Shown here piece by piece: positions 51,749 through 59,840 of a stretch of 64,000 bases of DNA. How positions within the stretch are numbered: position 1 is the first letter of the stretch; every line of letters begins with the position of its first letter. Source of the DNA: JBBROS01 sp965213855 (GTDB lineage Bacteria; Pseudomonadota; Alphaproteobacteria; Acetobacterales; Acetobacteraceae). The stretch is taken from NCBI GenBank assembly GCA_965213855.1, contig CBDCAA010000007.1:1-64000 (forward strand), given 5' to 3'. Under the pieces are notes generated by a model. That model did not search any database. It saw only the letters and a list, made by a program, of their open reading frames with translations, and was not told where the DNA came from. The position numbers were made by a program, and so were the translations under genes.

Positions 51749-52660
51749 ATGGCGGTCGATCTGGATGACCTGGCTGCACTCATGGCCGTCGCCCGCGCCG
51801 GCGGGTTCCGCGAGGGCGCGCGGGCCAGCAACGGGAGTGCTTCGAACCTCAGCGAGGCCGTGCGCCGCCTGGAGGTCGGGCTCGGGGTTCGGCTGCTGAA
51901 CCGGACGACGCGAAGCGTGGCGCCGACCGAGGCGGGCGCGCGCCTGATCGAACGGCTCGGCCCCGCGCTGAGCGAGATCGAGGCCGCGCTGGACGTGGTC
52001 AACAACTTCCGTGATCGGCCGGCCGGGACGCTGCGCTTGAACGTGCCGGTCAGCGCGGCAAGGCTCGTGCTGCCGGCCATCGTGCCGGACTTCCTGGCCG
52101 CTTACCCCGATATCCAGCTCGATGTCGTCGCCGAAGACGGGTTCGTCGACGTGCTCGCCGCCGGTTGCGACGCGGGCATCCGCTACGACGAACGTCTCGA
52201 GCAGGACATGATCGCGGTGCCGATCGGGCCGCGCGAGCAGCGCTTCGCCGCCGCGGCATCGCCGGCCTACCTCGCCCGCCGGGGACATCCCGGCCATCCG
52301 CGCGACCTCCTTGGACATGCCTGCATCCGCGGCCGGTTTCCCAGCGGCGCAATGACCACCCCCTGGGAGTTCGAACGGGATGGGCAACTCGTGCGCGTCG
52401 AGCCGGGCGGTCCGCTCATCGTGCGCGTCGGCGCCGCGACCGATCTCGCCGTCGATGCGGCGGTCGGCGGCACCGGCATCATCTACCTGTTCGAGGCTTG
52501 GCTTCGGCCACATCTCGATTGCGGCGCCCTGCAACCCGTCCTCGAACCCTGGTGGCTGCGTTTCTCGGGACCGTTCCTGTACTACCCCGGCCGCCGCCAC
52601 CTCCCGGCGCCGCTCCGCGCCTTTGTCGACTTCATCGGCGCACGCCGCGCTCCAGCGTAA
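51749..52660 (+). CDS. LysR-family regulator
   Basis: A 303-residue LysR protein. The helix-turn-helix is about 1-60 (VDLDDLAALMAVARAGGFRE with NLSEAVRRLEVGLGVRLLNR), then the CrgA-like effector domain (GTLRLNVPVSAARLVLPAIV, FAAAASPAYLARRGHPGHPR). The ATG at 51749 is favoured over one at 51716 because the domain starts there. It is divergent from the aldo/keto reductase, which it probably controls. Confidence 0.9.
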   Translation: MAVDLDDLAALMAVARAGGFREGARASNGSASNLSEAVRRLEVGLGVRLLNRTTRSVAPTEAGARLIERLGPALSEIEAALDVVNNFRDRPAGTLRLNVPVSAARLVLPAIVPDFLAAYPDIQLDVVAEDGFVDVLAAGCDAGIRYDERLEQDMIAVPIGPREQRFAAAASPAYLARRGHPGHPRDLLGHACIRGRFPSGAMTTPWEFERDGQLVRVEPGGPLIVRVGAATDLAVDAAVGGTGIIYLFEAWLRPHLDCGALQPVLEPWWLRFSGPFLYYPGRRHLPAPLRAFVDFIGARRAPA

Positions 52661-52735
52661 CGAACGGCCGCCTTCAGCGCAGTCTCATTGACGCGACGCG
52701 CCACGGATCGGAGCCACGTTGTTTAGTTGACATGG

Positions 52736-52757
52736 TTAGTGACCCGTGCGTCACTAA
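52736..52757. promoter_or_regulatory. Operator-like inverted repeat before the polyol/Dha operon
   Basis: TTAGTGAC-N6-GTCACTAA is a perfect 8-6-8 palindrome. A consensus-like -35 TTGACA sits just upstream at 52727-52732, with no good -10 visible. It lies 139 bases before the binding-protein ATG. This is a plausible repressor site for the 52.9-64 kb operon. Confidence 0.55.
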
Positions 52758-52896
52758 ACACCTCGACGGCTCGCCGGACGAGTGCGGCGGGCCGAGTGGG
52801 CCGGTTGCACTCGTGCCGCGCCGCCGGCGATGTGCGGTTCGGCTGATGAGACAATGAACGAGGCTGCCCAAGGCGGCCCTTGCGGGAGGAGCGGAT

Positions 52897-54231
52897 ATGA
52901 AACGAATGTTGCTTTCGGCTGCGTGCGCCCTGGCCGGGCTCGTAGCGATCGGTGCGGCGCCCGCACAGGCGCAGGGTAAATCCCTGACGCTGTGCTGGGC
53001 GGCGTGGGACCCGGCCAACGCCCTTGTGGAGCTGGGCAAAGGCTTCACCGCCAAGTCGGGCATCGCGATGAAGTACGAGTTCGTGCCGTGGACCAGCTAC
53101 GCCGACCGTTTCGTCAACGAGCTGAACTCGCACGGCGCGCTGTGCGACCTGATCATCGGCGACAGCCAGTGGATCGGCGGCTCGGCCGAGAACGGGCATT
53201 ACGTGAAGCTGAACGACTTCTTCGACAAGGAACACCTGTCGATGAACGACTTCATGCCGGCGACGGTGCTGGCGTATTCCGAGTGGCCGAAGAACACGCC
53301 GAACTATTGGGCGCTGCCGGCGATGGCCGACGTGGTCGGCTGGACCTACCGCAAGGACTGGTTCGCCCGCCCCGACATCCGCGCCGACTTCAAGGCTAAG
53401 TACAACCGTGAGCTGGAGCCGCCCAAGACCTGGGACGAGCTGCTCGAGACGTCCCGTTTCTTCACCGGCCGCAGCATCGACGGCAAGAAGGTGTACGGCA
53501 CGTATATCTATTCGGAGCGGGGCTCCGAGGGCATCACGATGGGCGTGACGAACGCCATGCTCGCCTATGGTTTCAAGTACGAAGACCCGGCCAAGCCGTA
53601 TCACATGGACGGCTTCGTCAACTCGCCCGGCGCGGTCAAGGGGCTCGAAGTGTATAAAGAGCTGTTCAAGTGCTGCCAGCCCGCCGGCCTGACCAACGCG
53701 TACATGTCCGAGGGCCTCGACGCGTTCAAGTCGGGCCAGGTGGCGATGCAGATGAACTTCTTCGCCTTCTTCCCCGGCCTGTACAAGGACCCGGACGTCG
53801 GCGGCGAGAAGATCGGCTTCTTCGTCAACCCGGCCGGTCCCGCCGGGCAGTTCGCCCAGCTCGGCGGACAGGGCATCTCCGTCGTGTCCTACTCAAAGAA
53901 CCGGGACGCCGCGCTGGAGTATATCAAGTGGTTCGCCCAGCCGGACGTGCAGCAGAAATGGTGGGAGCTGGGCGGCTATTCCGCGCTGAAGGCGGTGGTG
54001 CAGAAGCCCGGGTTCGCGGAGAGCGCGCCCTTCGCGCCGGCTTTCCTGAAATCGATGGACGTGATGGTCGATTTCTGGGCCGAGCCGCTCTACGTCGACC
54101 TGCTGCTGTCGATGCAGAAGCGTGTCCATGACTACGTCGTCGCCGACCAGGGCACCGCCAAGGGCGCGCTCGACCTGCTCGTGAAGGACTGGGTGAAGGT
54201 GTTCAAGGACGAAGGCAAGGACATCCAGTAG
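52897..54231 (+). CDS. Sugar/polyol ABC transporter substrate-binding protein
   Basis: A 444-residue family 1 solute-binding protein. The signal peptide is about 1-26 (LLSAACALAGLVAIGAAPAQ). The mature domain begins LTLCWAAWDPANALVELGKG; other segments are CDLIIGDSQWIGGSAENGHY, NYWALPAMADVVGWTYRKDW and AALEYIKWFAQPDVQQKWWE. It begins the long operon and is separated from the permeases by a strong hairpin, as is common when the binding protein is made in excess. The ligand is most likely a small polyol or ketose, given the Dha genes downstream. Confidence 0.92.
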   Translation: MKRMLLSAACALAGLVAIGAAPAQAQGKSLTLCWAAWDPANALVELGKGFTAKSGIAMKYEFVPWTSYADRFVNELNSHGALCDLIIGDSQWIGGSAENGHYVKLNDFFDKEHLSMNDFMPATVLAYSEWPKNTPNYWALPAMADVVGWTYRKDWFARPDIRADFKAKYNRELEPPKTWDELLETSRFFTGRSIDGKKVYGTYIYSERGSEGITMGVTNAMLAYGFKYEDPAKPYHMDGFVNSPGAVKGLEVYKELFKCCQPAGLTNAYMSEGLDAFKSGQVAMQMNFFAFFPGLYKDPDVGGEKIGFFVNPAGPAGQFAQLGGQGISVVSYSKNRDAALEYIKWFAQPDVQQKWWELGGYSALKAVVQKPGFAESAPFAPAFLKSMDVMVDFWAEPLYVDLLLSMQKRVHDYVVADQGTAKGALDLLVKDWVKVFKDEGKDIQ

Positions 54232-54239
54232 CAGCGAAT

Positions 54240-54266
54240 GGCCCCGCCCGCCGGACGGGCGGGGCC
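54240..54266. terminator. Intra-operon hairpin after the binding-protein gene
   Basis: GGCCCCGCCCG (54240-54250) pairs perfectly with CGGGCGGGGCC (54256-54266), loop CCGGA, and no T-run. It lies between the binding-protein stop and the permease start. It probably acts as a partial terminator or mRNA stabiliser giving more binding protein than permease. Confidence 0.6.
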
Positions 54267-54285
54267 GAGCCGGAGACCGCACCCG

Positions 54286-55242
54286 ATGTCCGCCACCGTC
54301 GAACGACCGCCCGCCATGGCGCCGCGCCTGGCCAGGCCCAGCCTGTCCCGTCACGTCCGCGGCCTATCGGACCGCAGCCTCGCCTGGATGTTCATCACTC
54401 CGGTGATGCTGCTGTTGCTGGCCATCAACATCTTCCCGCTGATCTGGGCCGTCCGGCTGTCGTTCACCAACTACAAGTCCAACCGCCCGAACGCGCCGCT
54501 GCGCTTCGTCGGTCTCGACAACTACACCGACATCCTCTCCGACCCGGACGTGTGGCACGCGATGCAGGTCACGGCCCACTTCGTCGTCTGGACCATCCTG
54601 CTGCAGATGCTGCTGGGCTTCGGCCTCGCGCTGCTGATCAACCGCAAGTTCCGCGGCCACGGGTTCTGGACCACCGTGATCCTGCTGCCGATGATGCTGT
54701 CCCCGGCCGTCGTCGGCAACTTCTGGACCTTCCTGTTCCAGCCGCAGATCGGCGGCTTCAACAACGTCGTCGCCTTCGTCACCGGCGCCGACCCGCGCAG
54801 CTTCCAGATGATCGGCGACGTCGGGCTCGCGCCCTGGACCATCATCCTCGTCGATACCTGGATGTGGACGCCGTATGTCATGCTGATCTGCCTGGCCGGC
54901 CTGCGCTCGATCCCCGAGGACATCTACGAGGCGGCGGAGGTCGACCGCGCTTCCCCGCTGCGGCAGTTCTGGACCATCACCCTGCCGATGGTGCTGCCGT
55001 TCCTGATGCTGGCCGTGCTGTTCCGCGGCATCGAGAACTTCAAGATGTTCGACATGGTGAACCTGCTGACCTCCGGCGGCCCCGGGTCCATCACGGAGCT
55101 GGCGTCCATCAGCCTCAAGCGCGAGGCGTTCGAGAAGTGGCGCACCGGCTACTCCTCGGCGTTCGCGATCATCCTGTTCGTGACGGTGTTCGGGGCGGCC
55201 AACATCTACGTCAAGACGCTCAACCGGGTGAAGCAGCGGTGA
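54286..55242 (+). CDS. Sugar/polyol ABC transporter permease 1 (MalF/UgpA type)
   Basis: A 318-residue permease. The ATG at 54286 is preferred over an ATG at 54238 that lies inside the hairpin. Six membrane segments begin at LAWMFITPVMLLLLAINIFP. FTNYKSNRPNAPLRFVGLDN is a typical MalF-type periplasmic segment, and the EAA loop is IPEDIYEAAEVDRASPLRQF. It overlaps permease 2 by 4 bases (GTGA). Confidence 0.93.
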   Translation: MSATVERPPAMAPRLARPSLSRHVRGLSDRSLAWMFITPVMLLLLAINIFPLIWAVRLSFTNYKSNRPNAPLRFVGLDNYTDILSDPDVWHAMQVTAHFVVWTILLQMLLGFGLALLINRKFRGHGFWTTVILLPMMLSPAVVGNFWTFLFQPQIGGFNNVVAFVTGADPRSFQMIGDVGLAPWTIILVDTWMWTPYVMLICLAGLRSIPEDIYEAAEVDRASPLRQFWTITLPMVLPFLMLAVLFRGIENFKMFDMVNLLTSGGPGSITELASISLKREAFEKWRTGYSSAFAIILFVTVFGAANIYVKTLNRVKQR

Positions 55243-56192
55243 GCGGCCTGCAGTCCGCACGTTCGATCGTCGAGGCGTCGCCGCGCAGCCGGGCCGTGGC
55301 CGGCCTCGTGGTCGTGCTCTATGCCCTGATTACGGTGGCGCCGCTGCTCTGGATCGGCGCGACCTCGTTCAAGTCGCCGTCGGACGCGATCTCCTACCCG
55401 CCCAAGATCCTGTTCCAGCCGACGTTGGAGGGCTGGGTGAACCTGTTCACCGTCCGCACGCGCCAGCCGCCCGAGTTCCTGGCCAGCCTGCCGCCGCCGG
55501 AGCACTGGTGGGAAAAGCTGGTGCGGTCGCACGACATGGTCATCGCCGGGCCGTCGAAGGTCGTGCCGCGCTTCGTCAACTCGCTCGTCGTCGGGTTCGG
55601 CTCCACCTTCCTGGCTGTGCTGCTCGGCACGCTTGCGGCCTACGGCTTCTCCCGTTTTCGTATCCCGCTGGCGGACGACCTGCTGTTCTTCATCCTGTCC
55701 ACCCGGATGATGCCGCCCATCGCCGTCGCAATCCCGATCTACCTGATGTATCGCGAGCTCGGCCTGAACGACACCTACATGGGGCTGATCCTGCTCTACA
55801 CCGCGGTCAACTCGTCCCTCTCGGTCTGGCTGCTCAAGGGCTTCATGGACGAGATCCCGCGCGAGTACGAGGAGGCGGCGCTGGTCGACGGCTACACGCG
55901 GCTGCAGGCGTTCCGGAAGGTCGTGCTGCCGCAGGCCATCACCGGCATCGCGGCGACGGCCATTTTCTGCCTGATCTTCTCCTGGAACGAGTATGCCTTC
56001 GCCCTGTTGCTCACGAGCGGCAACGCGCAGACGATGCCGCCCTTCATCCCGTTCATCATCGGCGAGGGCGGGCAGGACTGGCCGGCGGTCGCCGCCGCGA
56101 CCACGTTGTTCCTGGTGCCGATCGTCGCCTTCACCGTCATCCTCCGCCGCCACCTGCTGCGCGGCATCACCTTCGGGGCGGTCCGTAAATGA
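55239..56192 (+). CDS. Sugar/polyol ABC transporter permease 2 (MalG/UgpE type)
   Basis: A 317-residue permease from the GTG at 55239. After helix 1 (AGLVVVLYALITVAPLLWIG) the periplasmic loop carries an insertion of about 35 residues (PPEFLASLPPPEHWWEKLVR and MVIAGPSKVVPRFVNSLVVG) not found in plain MalG proteins. The EAA loop is IPREYEEAALVDGYTRLQAF. The loop may contact the binding protein. It is followed by a 4-base overlap with a small membrane-protein gene. Confidence 0.92.
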   Translation: MSGLQSARSIVEASPRSRAVAGLVVVLYALITVAPLLWIGATSFKSPSDAISYPPKILFQPTLEGWVNLFTVRTRQPPEFLASLPPPEHWWEKLVRSHDMVIAGPSKVVPRFVNSLVVGFGSTFLAVLLGTLAAYGFSRFRIPLADDLLFFILSTRMMPPIAVAIPIYLMYRELGLNDTYMGLILLYTAVNSSLSVWLLKGFMDEIPREYEEAALVDGYTRLQAFRKVVLPQAITGIAATAIFCLIFSWNEYAFALLLTSGNAQTMPPFIPFIIGEGGQDWPAVAAATTLFLVPIVAFTVILRRHLLRGITFGAVRK

Positions 56193-56380
56193 GCCAGCAA
56201 CGCAGCCTGCTGGGCCGGGTGTTCCGGCGCGGCCCGTGGGAGAACGTCGCCACCGCCCTGGTCGCCGCCGGCGTCGTGATGCTGACGCAGCCCTTCTCGC
56301 TCGACCTGTACGGCTGGTCGTTCACCGCGACGCTGACGGGCGTGGTGCTGTTCCTCATTGTCACCAAGTTCCCGGCCTAG
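56189..56380 (+). CDS. Small two-helix membrane protein in transporter operon
   Basis: A 63-residue protein with two hydrophobic segments (VATALVAAGVVMLTQPFSL and WSFTATLTGVVLFLIVTKF) after a basic N-terminus. Its ATG overlaps the permease 2 stop (ATGA), and it is 3 bases from the first ATPase gene, so it is clearly part of the transport unit. Polyol transporters of the Rhizobium GlpSTPQV kind also carry a small membrane protein between permeases and ATPases. Similarity beyond position is not established. A role as transporter accessory subunit is inference. Confidence 0.72.
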   Translation: MSQQRSLLGRVFRRGPWENVATALVAAGVVMLTQPFSLDLYGWSFTATLTGVVLFLIVTKFPA

Positions 56381-56383
56381 GCG

Positions 56384-57496
56384 ATGGCGGAAATCCGGGT
56401 CGAGCACCTGCACAAGTCGTTCGGTGCCTTCACCGCGGTGCGCGACTCCAGCTTCACCGTGCCGGACGGGTCGTTCTTCTGCCTGCTCGGCCCGTCGGGC
56501 TGCGGCAAGACCACGACGCTGCGGATGATCGCCGGGCTCGAGCTGCCGACCGCCGGGCGCATCCTGCTCGGCGGCCGCGACGTGACCGGCAAACGCGCCT
56601 CCGAGCGGGACATCGCCTTCGTGTTCCAGCTTTTCGCGCTTTATCCGCACATGAACGTCCGCCGGAACATCGCCTATCCGCTGGTCTCGACCGGCGTGCC
56701 CAGGGCCGAGGTGAAGGAGCGTGTCGAGGAGGTCGGCCGCATCCTGCGCATCGGTCATCTGTTGGATCGACCGATCTCCGGCCTCTCGGGCGGTGACCGG
56801 CAGCGCGTGGCGCTCGGGCGGGCCATCGTGCGCCGCCCGCTCGCCTTCCTGATGGACGAGCCGCTGGGCGCGCTCGACGCCGAGTTCCGCCACCTGATGT
56901 GCACGGAGCTGCGCATGCTGCACGACCGCATCGAGGCCACGACGGTCTACGTCACGCACGACCAGATGGAGGCCATGGCGCTGGCCGACCAGATCGCGGT
57001 CATGAACGGCGGCGTCGTCGAGCAGCTCGACACCCCGCGCGCCATCTACGCCCGGCCCGCCACCGTGTTCGTCGCCTCGTTCATCGGCTCCCCCGCCATG
57101 AACCTCCTGCCCTGCCATGACGCCCTGCAGCCCGGCCGCCGCCAGCTGCGCCTGGGCGCCGCCGATATCGCCATCCCCGACCCGCGCGAGGCGCTGGACG
57201 AGCGGCAGCTCGTGCTGGGCGTCCGCCCGGAACACGTTCGGCTGAGCGACGCGGGCGCGCTGCGGGGCGAGGTGTTCGGGACCGAGTACCTCGGCTCGAC
57301 CCAGATCGTCAGCGTCACCACGGCCCACGGCCTGGTCCGCGCCCGCCTGCCGGCCAGCACGAGGGCGGAGGCCGGCGACCAGGTCGGGCTGACCTTCGTG
57401 CCCGACAAGCTCTCGGTGTTCGACGCCGCGTCGGGCCGGGCCGTCCAGACCGCCATGCACGACCCGGCGCCGGCCCTGGAGCCCGCCCATGGCTGA
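56384..57496 (+). CDS. Sugar/polyol ABC transporter ATP-binding protein 1
   Basis: A 370-residue MalK/UgpC-type ATPase. Walker A GPSGCGKTTT (about 37-46), Q-loop FVFQLFALYPHMNV, signature LSGGDRQRVALGRAIV, Walker B LAFLMDEPLGALDAEFR, H-loop VYVTHDQMEAMALAD. The C-terminal TOBE domain (about 270-360) includes LVLGVRPEHVRLSD. It is one of two ATPases, suggesting a heterodimer. It overlaps ATPase 2 by 8 bases. Confidence 0.93.
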   Translation: MAEIRVEHLHKSFGAFTAVRDSSFTVPDGSFFCLLGPSGCGKTTTLRMIAGLELPTAGRILLGGRDVTGKRASERDIAFVFQLFALYPHMNVRRNIAYPLVSTGVPRAEVKERVEEVGRILRIGHLLDRPISGLSGGDRQRVALGRAIVRRPLAFLMDEPLGALDAEFRHLMCTELRMLHDRIEATTVYVTHDQMEAMALADQIAVMNGGVVEQLDTPRAIYARPATVFVASFIGSPAMNLLPCHDALQPGRRQLRLGAADIAIPDPREALDERQLVLGVRPEHVRLSDAGALRGEVFGTEYLGSTQIVSVTTAHGLVRARLPASTRAEAGDQVGLTFVPDKLSVFDAASGRAVQTAMHDPAPALEPAHG

Positions 57497-58505
57497 GCTG
57501 GCGCTCGCCGCCGTCTCCAAGCGCTTCGGCACGACAGAAGCAGTGTCGGACCTGTCGCTCATCGTCGATGACGGCAGCTTCGTGGTGCTGCTGGGCCCGA
57601 CCGGGGCGGGCAAGACCACGGTGCTGCGCGTCGCCGCCGGGCTGGAGCGGCCGGACCATGGCACCGTGCGGATCGGCGGCCAGGACGTCACTCGCGCCCC
57701 CCCGGCAGCGCGCGACGTGGTGTTCGTGTTCCAGCAATACTCGCTCTATCCGCACCTGTCGGTGTTCGACAACCTGGCCTTCCCGCTGCGCGCGCCGGGC
57801 CGGCGCCTGGACGCGGACAGCATCCGCCGCAAGGTGGGAGAGGTCGCGGACCTGCTGCACATCGCCGACAAGCTCGACCAGCGCGTGACCCGGCTCTCGG
57901 GCGGCCAGATGCAGCGCGTGGCGATCGGCCGCGCCCTCGTCCGCGACCCGCTGGTCCACCTGATGGACGAACCGTTGTCGTCCCTGGATGCCAAGCTGCG
58001 CGGCGAGTTGCGGATCGAACTGAAACGCATTCAGCGGGAGCTGGGCGCGACCGTCCTCTATGTGACGCACGACCAGACCGAGGCGATGACCCTGGCCAGC
58101 AAGATCGGCGTGATGGAGGGCGGCCGGCTGGTGCAGACCGGAACGCCGCGCGACATCTACGAGAACCCGGTCAACATCACCGTCGCCGCACGGCTCGGCA
58201 GCCCGCCCATCAACATCGTCCCGCGCCGCCTGTTCCCCGGCGTCGGCGGCCCGGCCCAGGCCACCCAGGTCGGCGTCCGCACCGAGCACGCGCGCATCGG
58301 CCCGCCCGTCCAGGGCGCCCCGGCGGGCCGCGTCACCTGGGTCGAACATCTGGGCGAGCAGGACCACCTCCACCTCAAGCTCGACGGCGCCGACCTGGTC
58401 GTGCTGGCCGATCCAGAGGCAGGCCTGGCCGCGGGTGACGAGGTCGCCGTGTCGCTCGCCGCCCCGTTGTTATTCGACGCCGCGGGCGAGCGGGTGCGCG
58501 CGTGA
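57489..58505 (+). CDS. Sugar/polyol ABC transporter ATP-binding protein 2
   Basis: A 338-residue second MalK-type ATPase. Walker A GPTGAGKTTV, Q-loop FVFQQYSLYPHLSV, signature LSGGQMQRVAIGRALV, Walker B VHLMDEPLSSLDAKLR, H-loop YVTHDQTEAMTLA. The TOBE region is shorter than in ATPase 1. Both Walker and signature motifs are intact in both subunits, so both sites should hydrolyse ATP. The stop overlaps dhaL by 4 bases. Confidence 0.93.
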   Translation: MAELALAAVSKRFGTTEAVSDLSLIVDDGSFVVLLGPTGAGKTTVLRVAAGLERPDHGTVRIGGQDVTRAPPAARDVVFVFQQYSLYPHLSVFDNLAFPLRAPGRRLDADSIRRKVGEVADLLHIADKLDQRVTRLSGGQMQRVAIGRALVRDPLVHLMDEPLSSLDAKLRGELRIELKRIQRELGATVLYVTHDQTEAMTLASKIGVMEGGRLVQTGTPRDIYENPVNITVAARLGSPPINIVPRRLFPGVGGPAQATQVGVRTEHARIGPPVQGAPAGRVTWVEHLGEQDHLHLKLDGADLVVLADPEAGLAAGDEVAVSLAAPLLFDAAGERVRA

Positions 58506-59122
58506 CGCCGGCCCTTGCCCCGGCCATCACGCCGGACCGGCTGCACCGGCTGATCGTCGCCGTGTCCGACGCGGTCGTCGCCCATGAGAACGAACTGACG
58601 GCGCTGGACCAGGCTGTCGGCGATGGCGACCACGGCCTGAACATGCGTCGCGGGTTCGAGTCGCTGCGGAGCGACGCCGAAGCCCTGTCGCGAAAGCCCC
58701 TTCCGGACGCGCTGCAGGCGATCGGCACCCAGCTCGTCATGACGGTGGGCGGCGCGTCCGGCCCGCTCTACGGCACCTTGATGATGGCGCTCGGCAAGGG
58801 CATCACGCCCGAAGGCACGAACTTCCCGGACGCGTTCGCGGCCGCCGTCGCGGCGGTGATGGCCCGCGGCAAGTCCCAGCCCGGGCAGAAGACGATGCTG
58901 GACGTGCTGGCGCCGGTGCAGGCGGCCGTCACCGCCGGCGGCGAGGGGCTGGTTGGGCGCCTGCCCGCGCTTGCAGAACAGGCGGCCGCGGCGACGGCGC
59001 CGATCCGCGCGACCCGCGGCCGGGCGTCGTTCCTGGGCGAGCGGTCGGTCGGCCACGTCGACCCCGGCGCGCGCTCGGCGGCATTGATCGTCTCGGCCGG
59101 CTGCGGCGCTTGGGAGGCCTGA
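58502..59122 (+). CDS. dhaL: Dihydroxyacetone kinase subunit DhaL (ADP-binding)
   Basis: A 206-residue DhaL. It holds the ADP that is phosphorylated by DhaM and passes phosphate to DhaK-bound dihydroxyacetone. The Mg-binding motif is LDQAVGDGDHGLNMRRGFES (about 35-54), and GGASGPLYGTLMMALGKG and ERSVGHVDPGARSAALIVSA are typical. It is coupled to the ABC transporter by a GTGA overlap. Confidence 0.95.
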   Translation: MTPALAPAITPDRLHRLIVAVSDAVVAHENELTALDQAVGDGDHGLNMRRGFESLRSDAEALSRKPLPDALQAIGTQLVMTVGGASGPLYGTLMMALGKGITPEGTNFPDAFAAAVAAVMARGKSQPGQKTMLDVLAPVQAAVTAGGEGLVGRLPALAEQAAAATAPIRATRGRASFLGERSVGHVDPGARSAALIVSAGCGAWEA

Positions 59123-59124
59123 GG

Positions 59125-59514
59125 GTGGCCAATGTCGGGATCGTTATCGTGTCGCACTCGCGCAAGGTCGCCGAGGGCGCCGCGGACATGGTGCGGCAGA
59201 TGGTCGGCGACAGCGTCCCCCTGGCATGTACCGGCGGCGACCCGGGCGGCGGCCTGGGCACCAGCGCGCAATCGATCCTCGATGCGATCGGCGCAGCCTG
59301 GTCGGAGGCGGGGGTCGCGATCCTGGTCGACCTCGGCGGCGCCGAGACGAACAGCGAGATGGCGGTCGAGATGCTGGCACCCGAGCGCCGCGGCCGGGTC
59401 GTCGTCTGCAATGCGCCCATCGTGGAGGGCGCCGTGCTCGCCGCAGCCGAGGCATCGGGCGGGTCGCCGCTGGACGCGGTCCGCCGCGTGGCCGAGGAGC
59501 TTTCGCCGCAATGA
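59125..59514 (+). CDS. dhaM: PTS phosphoryl-donor subunit DhaM (EIIA domain only)
   Basis: A 129-residue EIIA-Man-type domain: VANVGIVIVSHSRKVAEGAA with the phospho-His in VSHS, then GGDPGGGLGTSAQSILDAIG and ILVDLGGAETNSEMAVEML. The GTG at 59125 is chosen because GGGAGG (59112-59117) lies seven bases upstream. In E. coli DhaM also carries HPr and a truncated EI in one chain. Here those are separate genes that follow. Confidence 0.93.
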   Translation: MANVGIVIVSHSRKVAEGAADMVRQMVGDSVPLACTGGDPGGGLGTSAQSILDAIGAAWSEAGVAILVDLGGAETNSEMAVEMLAPERRGRVVVCNAPIVEGAVLAAAEASGGSPLDAVRRVAEELSPQ

Positions 59515-59840
59515 CCGGCACGCGGGCCGCCCACATTGTCAGCCAGGGTGCCGCCGCGGTCGTGAACGCCATCGGCTTGCACGCCCGCCCCTCCGTCAAG
59601 CTGACCCAGCTCGCCAAGACCTTTGCCTGCCGGGTCGAGGTCGCGTTGTCGGCCGAGGGCCCGTGGGTGGACGCGAAAAGCCCCGTCAAGGTCATGCGCT
59701 TGAGCGCGCCCTGCGGCGCCACGCTGCATGTCCGCTCGACGGGCGCCGGTGCCGAGCGGGCTGCGGCGGCGATCCTGTCCTTGGTCCGCGACGGCTTCGG
59801 CGAAGCGGCCGAGCCGCCGCCCAAGGCCGCCCATGGCTGA
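59511..59840 (+). CDS. HPr-family phosphocarrier protein
   Basis: A 109-residue HPr. The active His is in NAIGLHARPSVKLTQLAKTF (about residue 25 because of an N-terminal extension) and the Ser-site region reads DAKSPVKVMRLSAPCGATL. It receives phosphate from enzyme I and passes it to DhaM. The start overlaps the dhaM stop, and the 3' end overlaps the EI gene by 8 bases. Confidence 0.92.
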   Translation: MTGTRAAHIVSQGAAAVVNAIGLHARPSVKLTQLAKTFACRVEVALSAEGPWVDAKSPVKVMRLSAPCGATLHVRSTGAGAERAAAAILSLVRDGFGEAAEPPPKAAHG

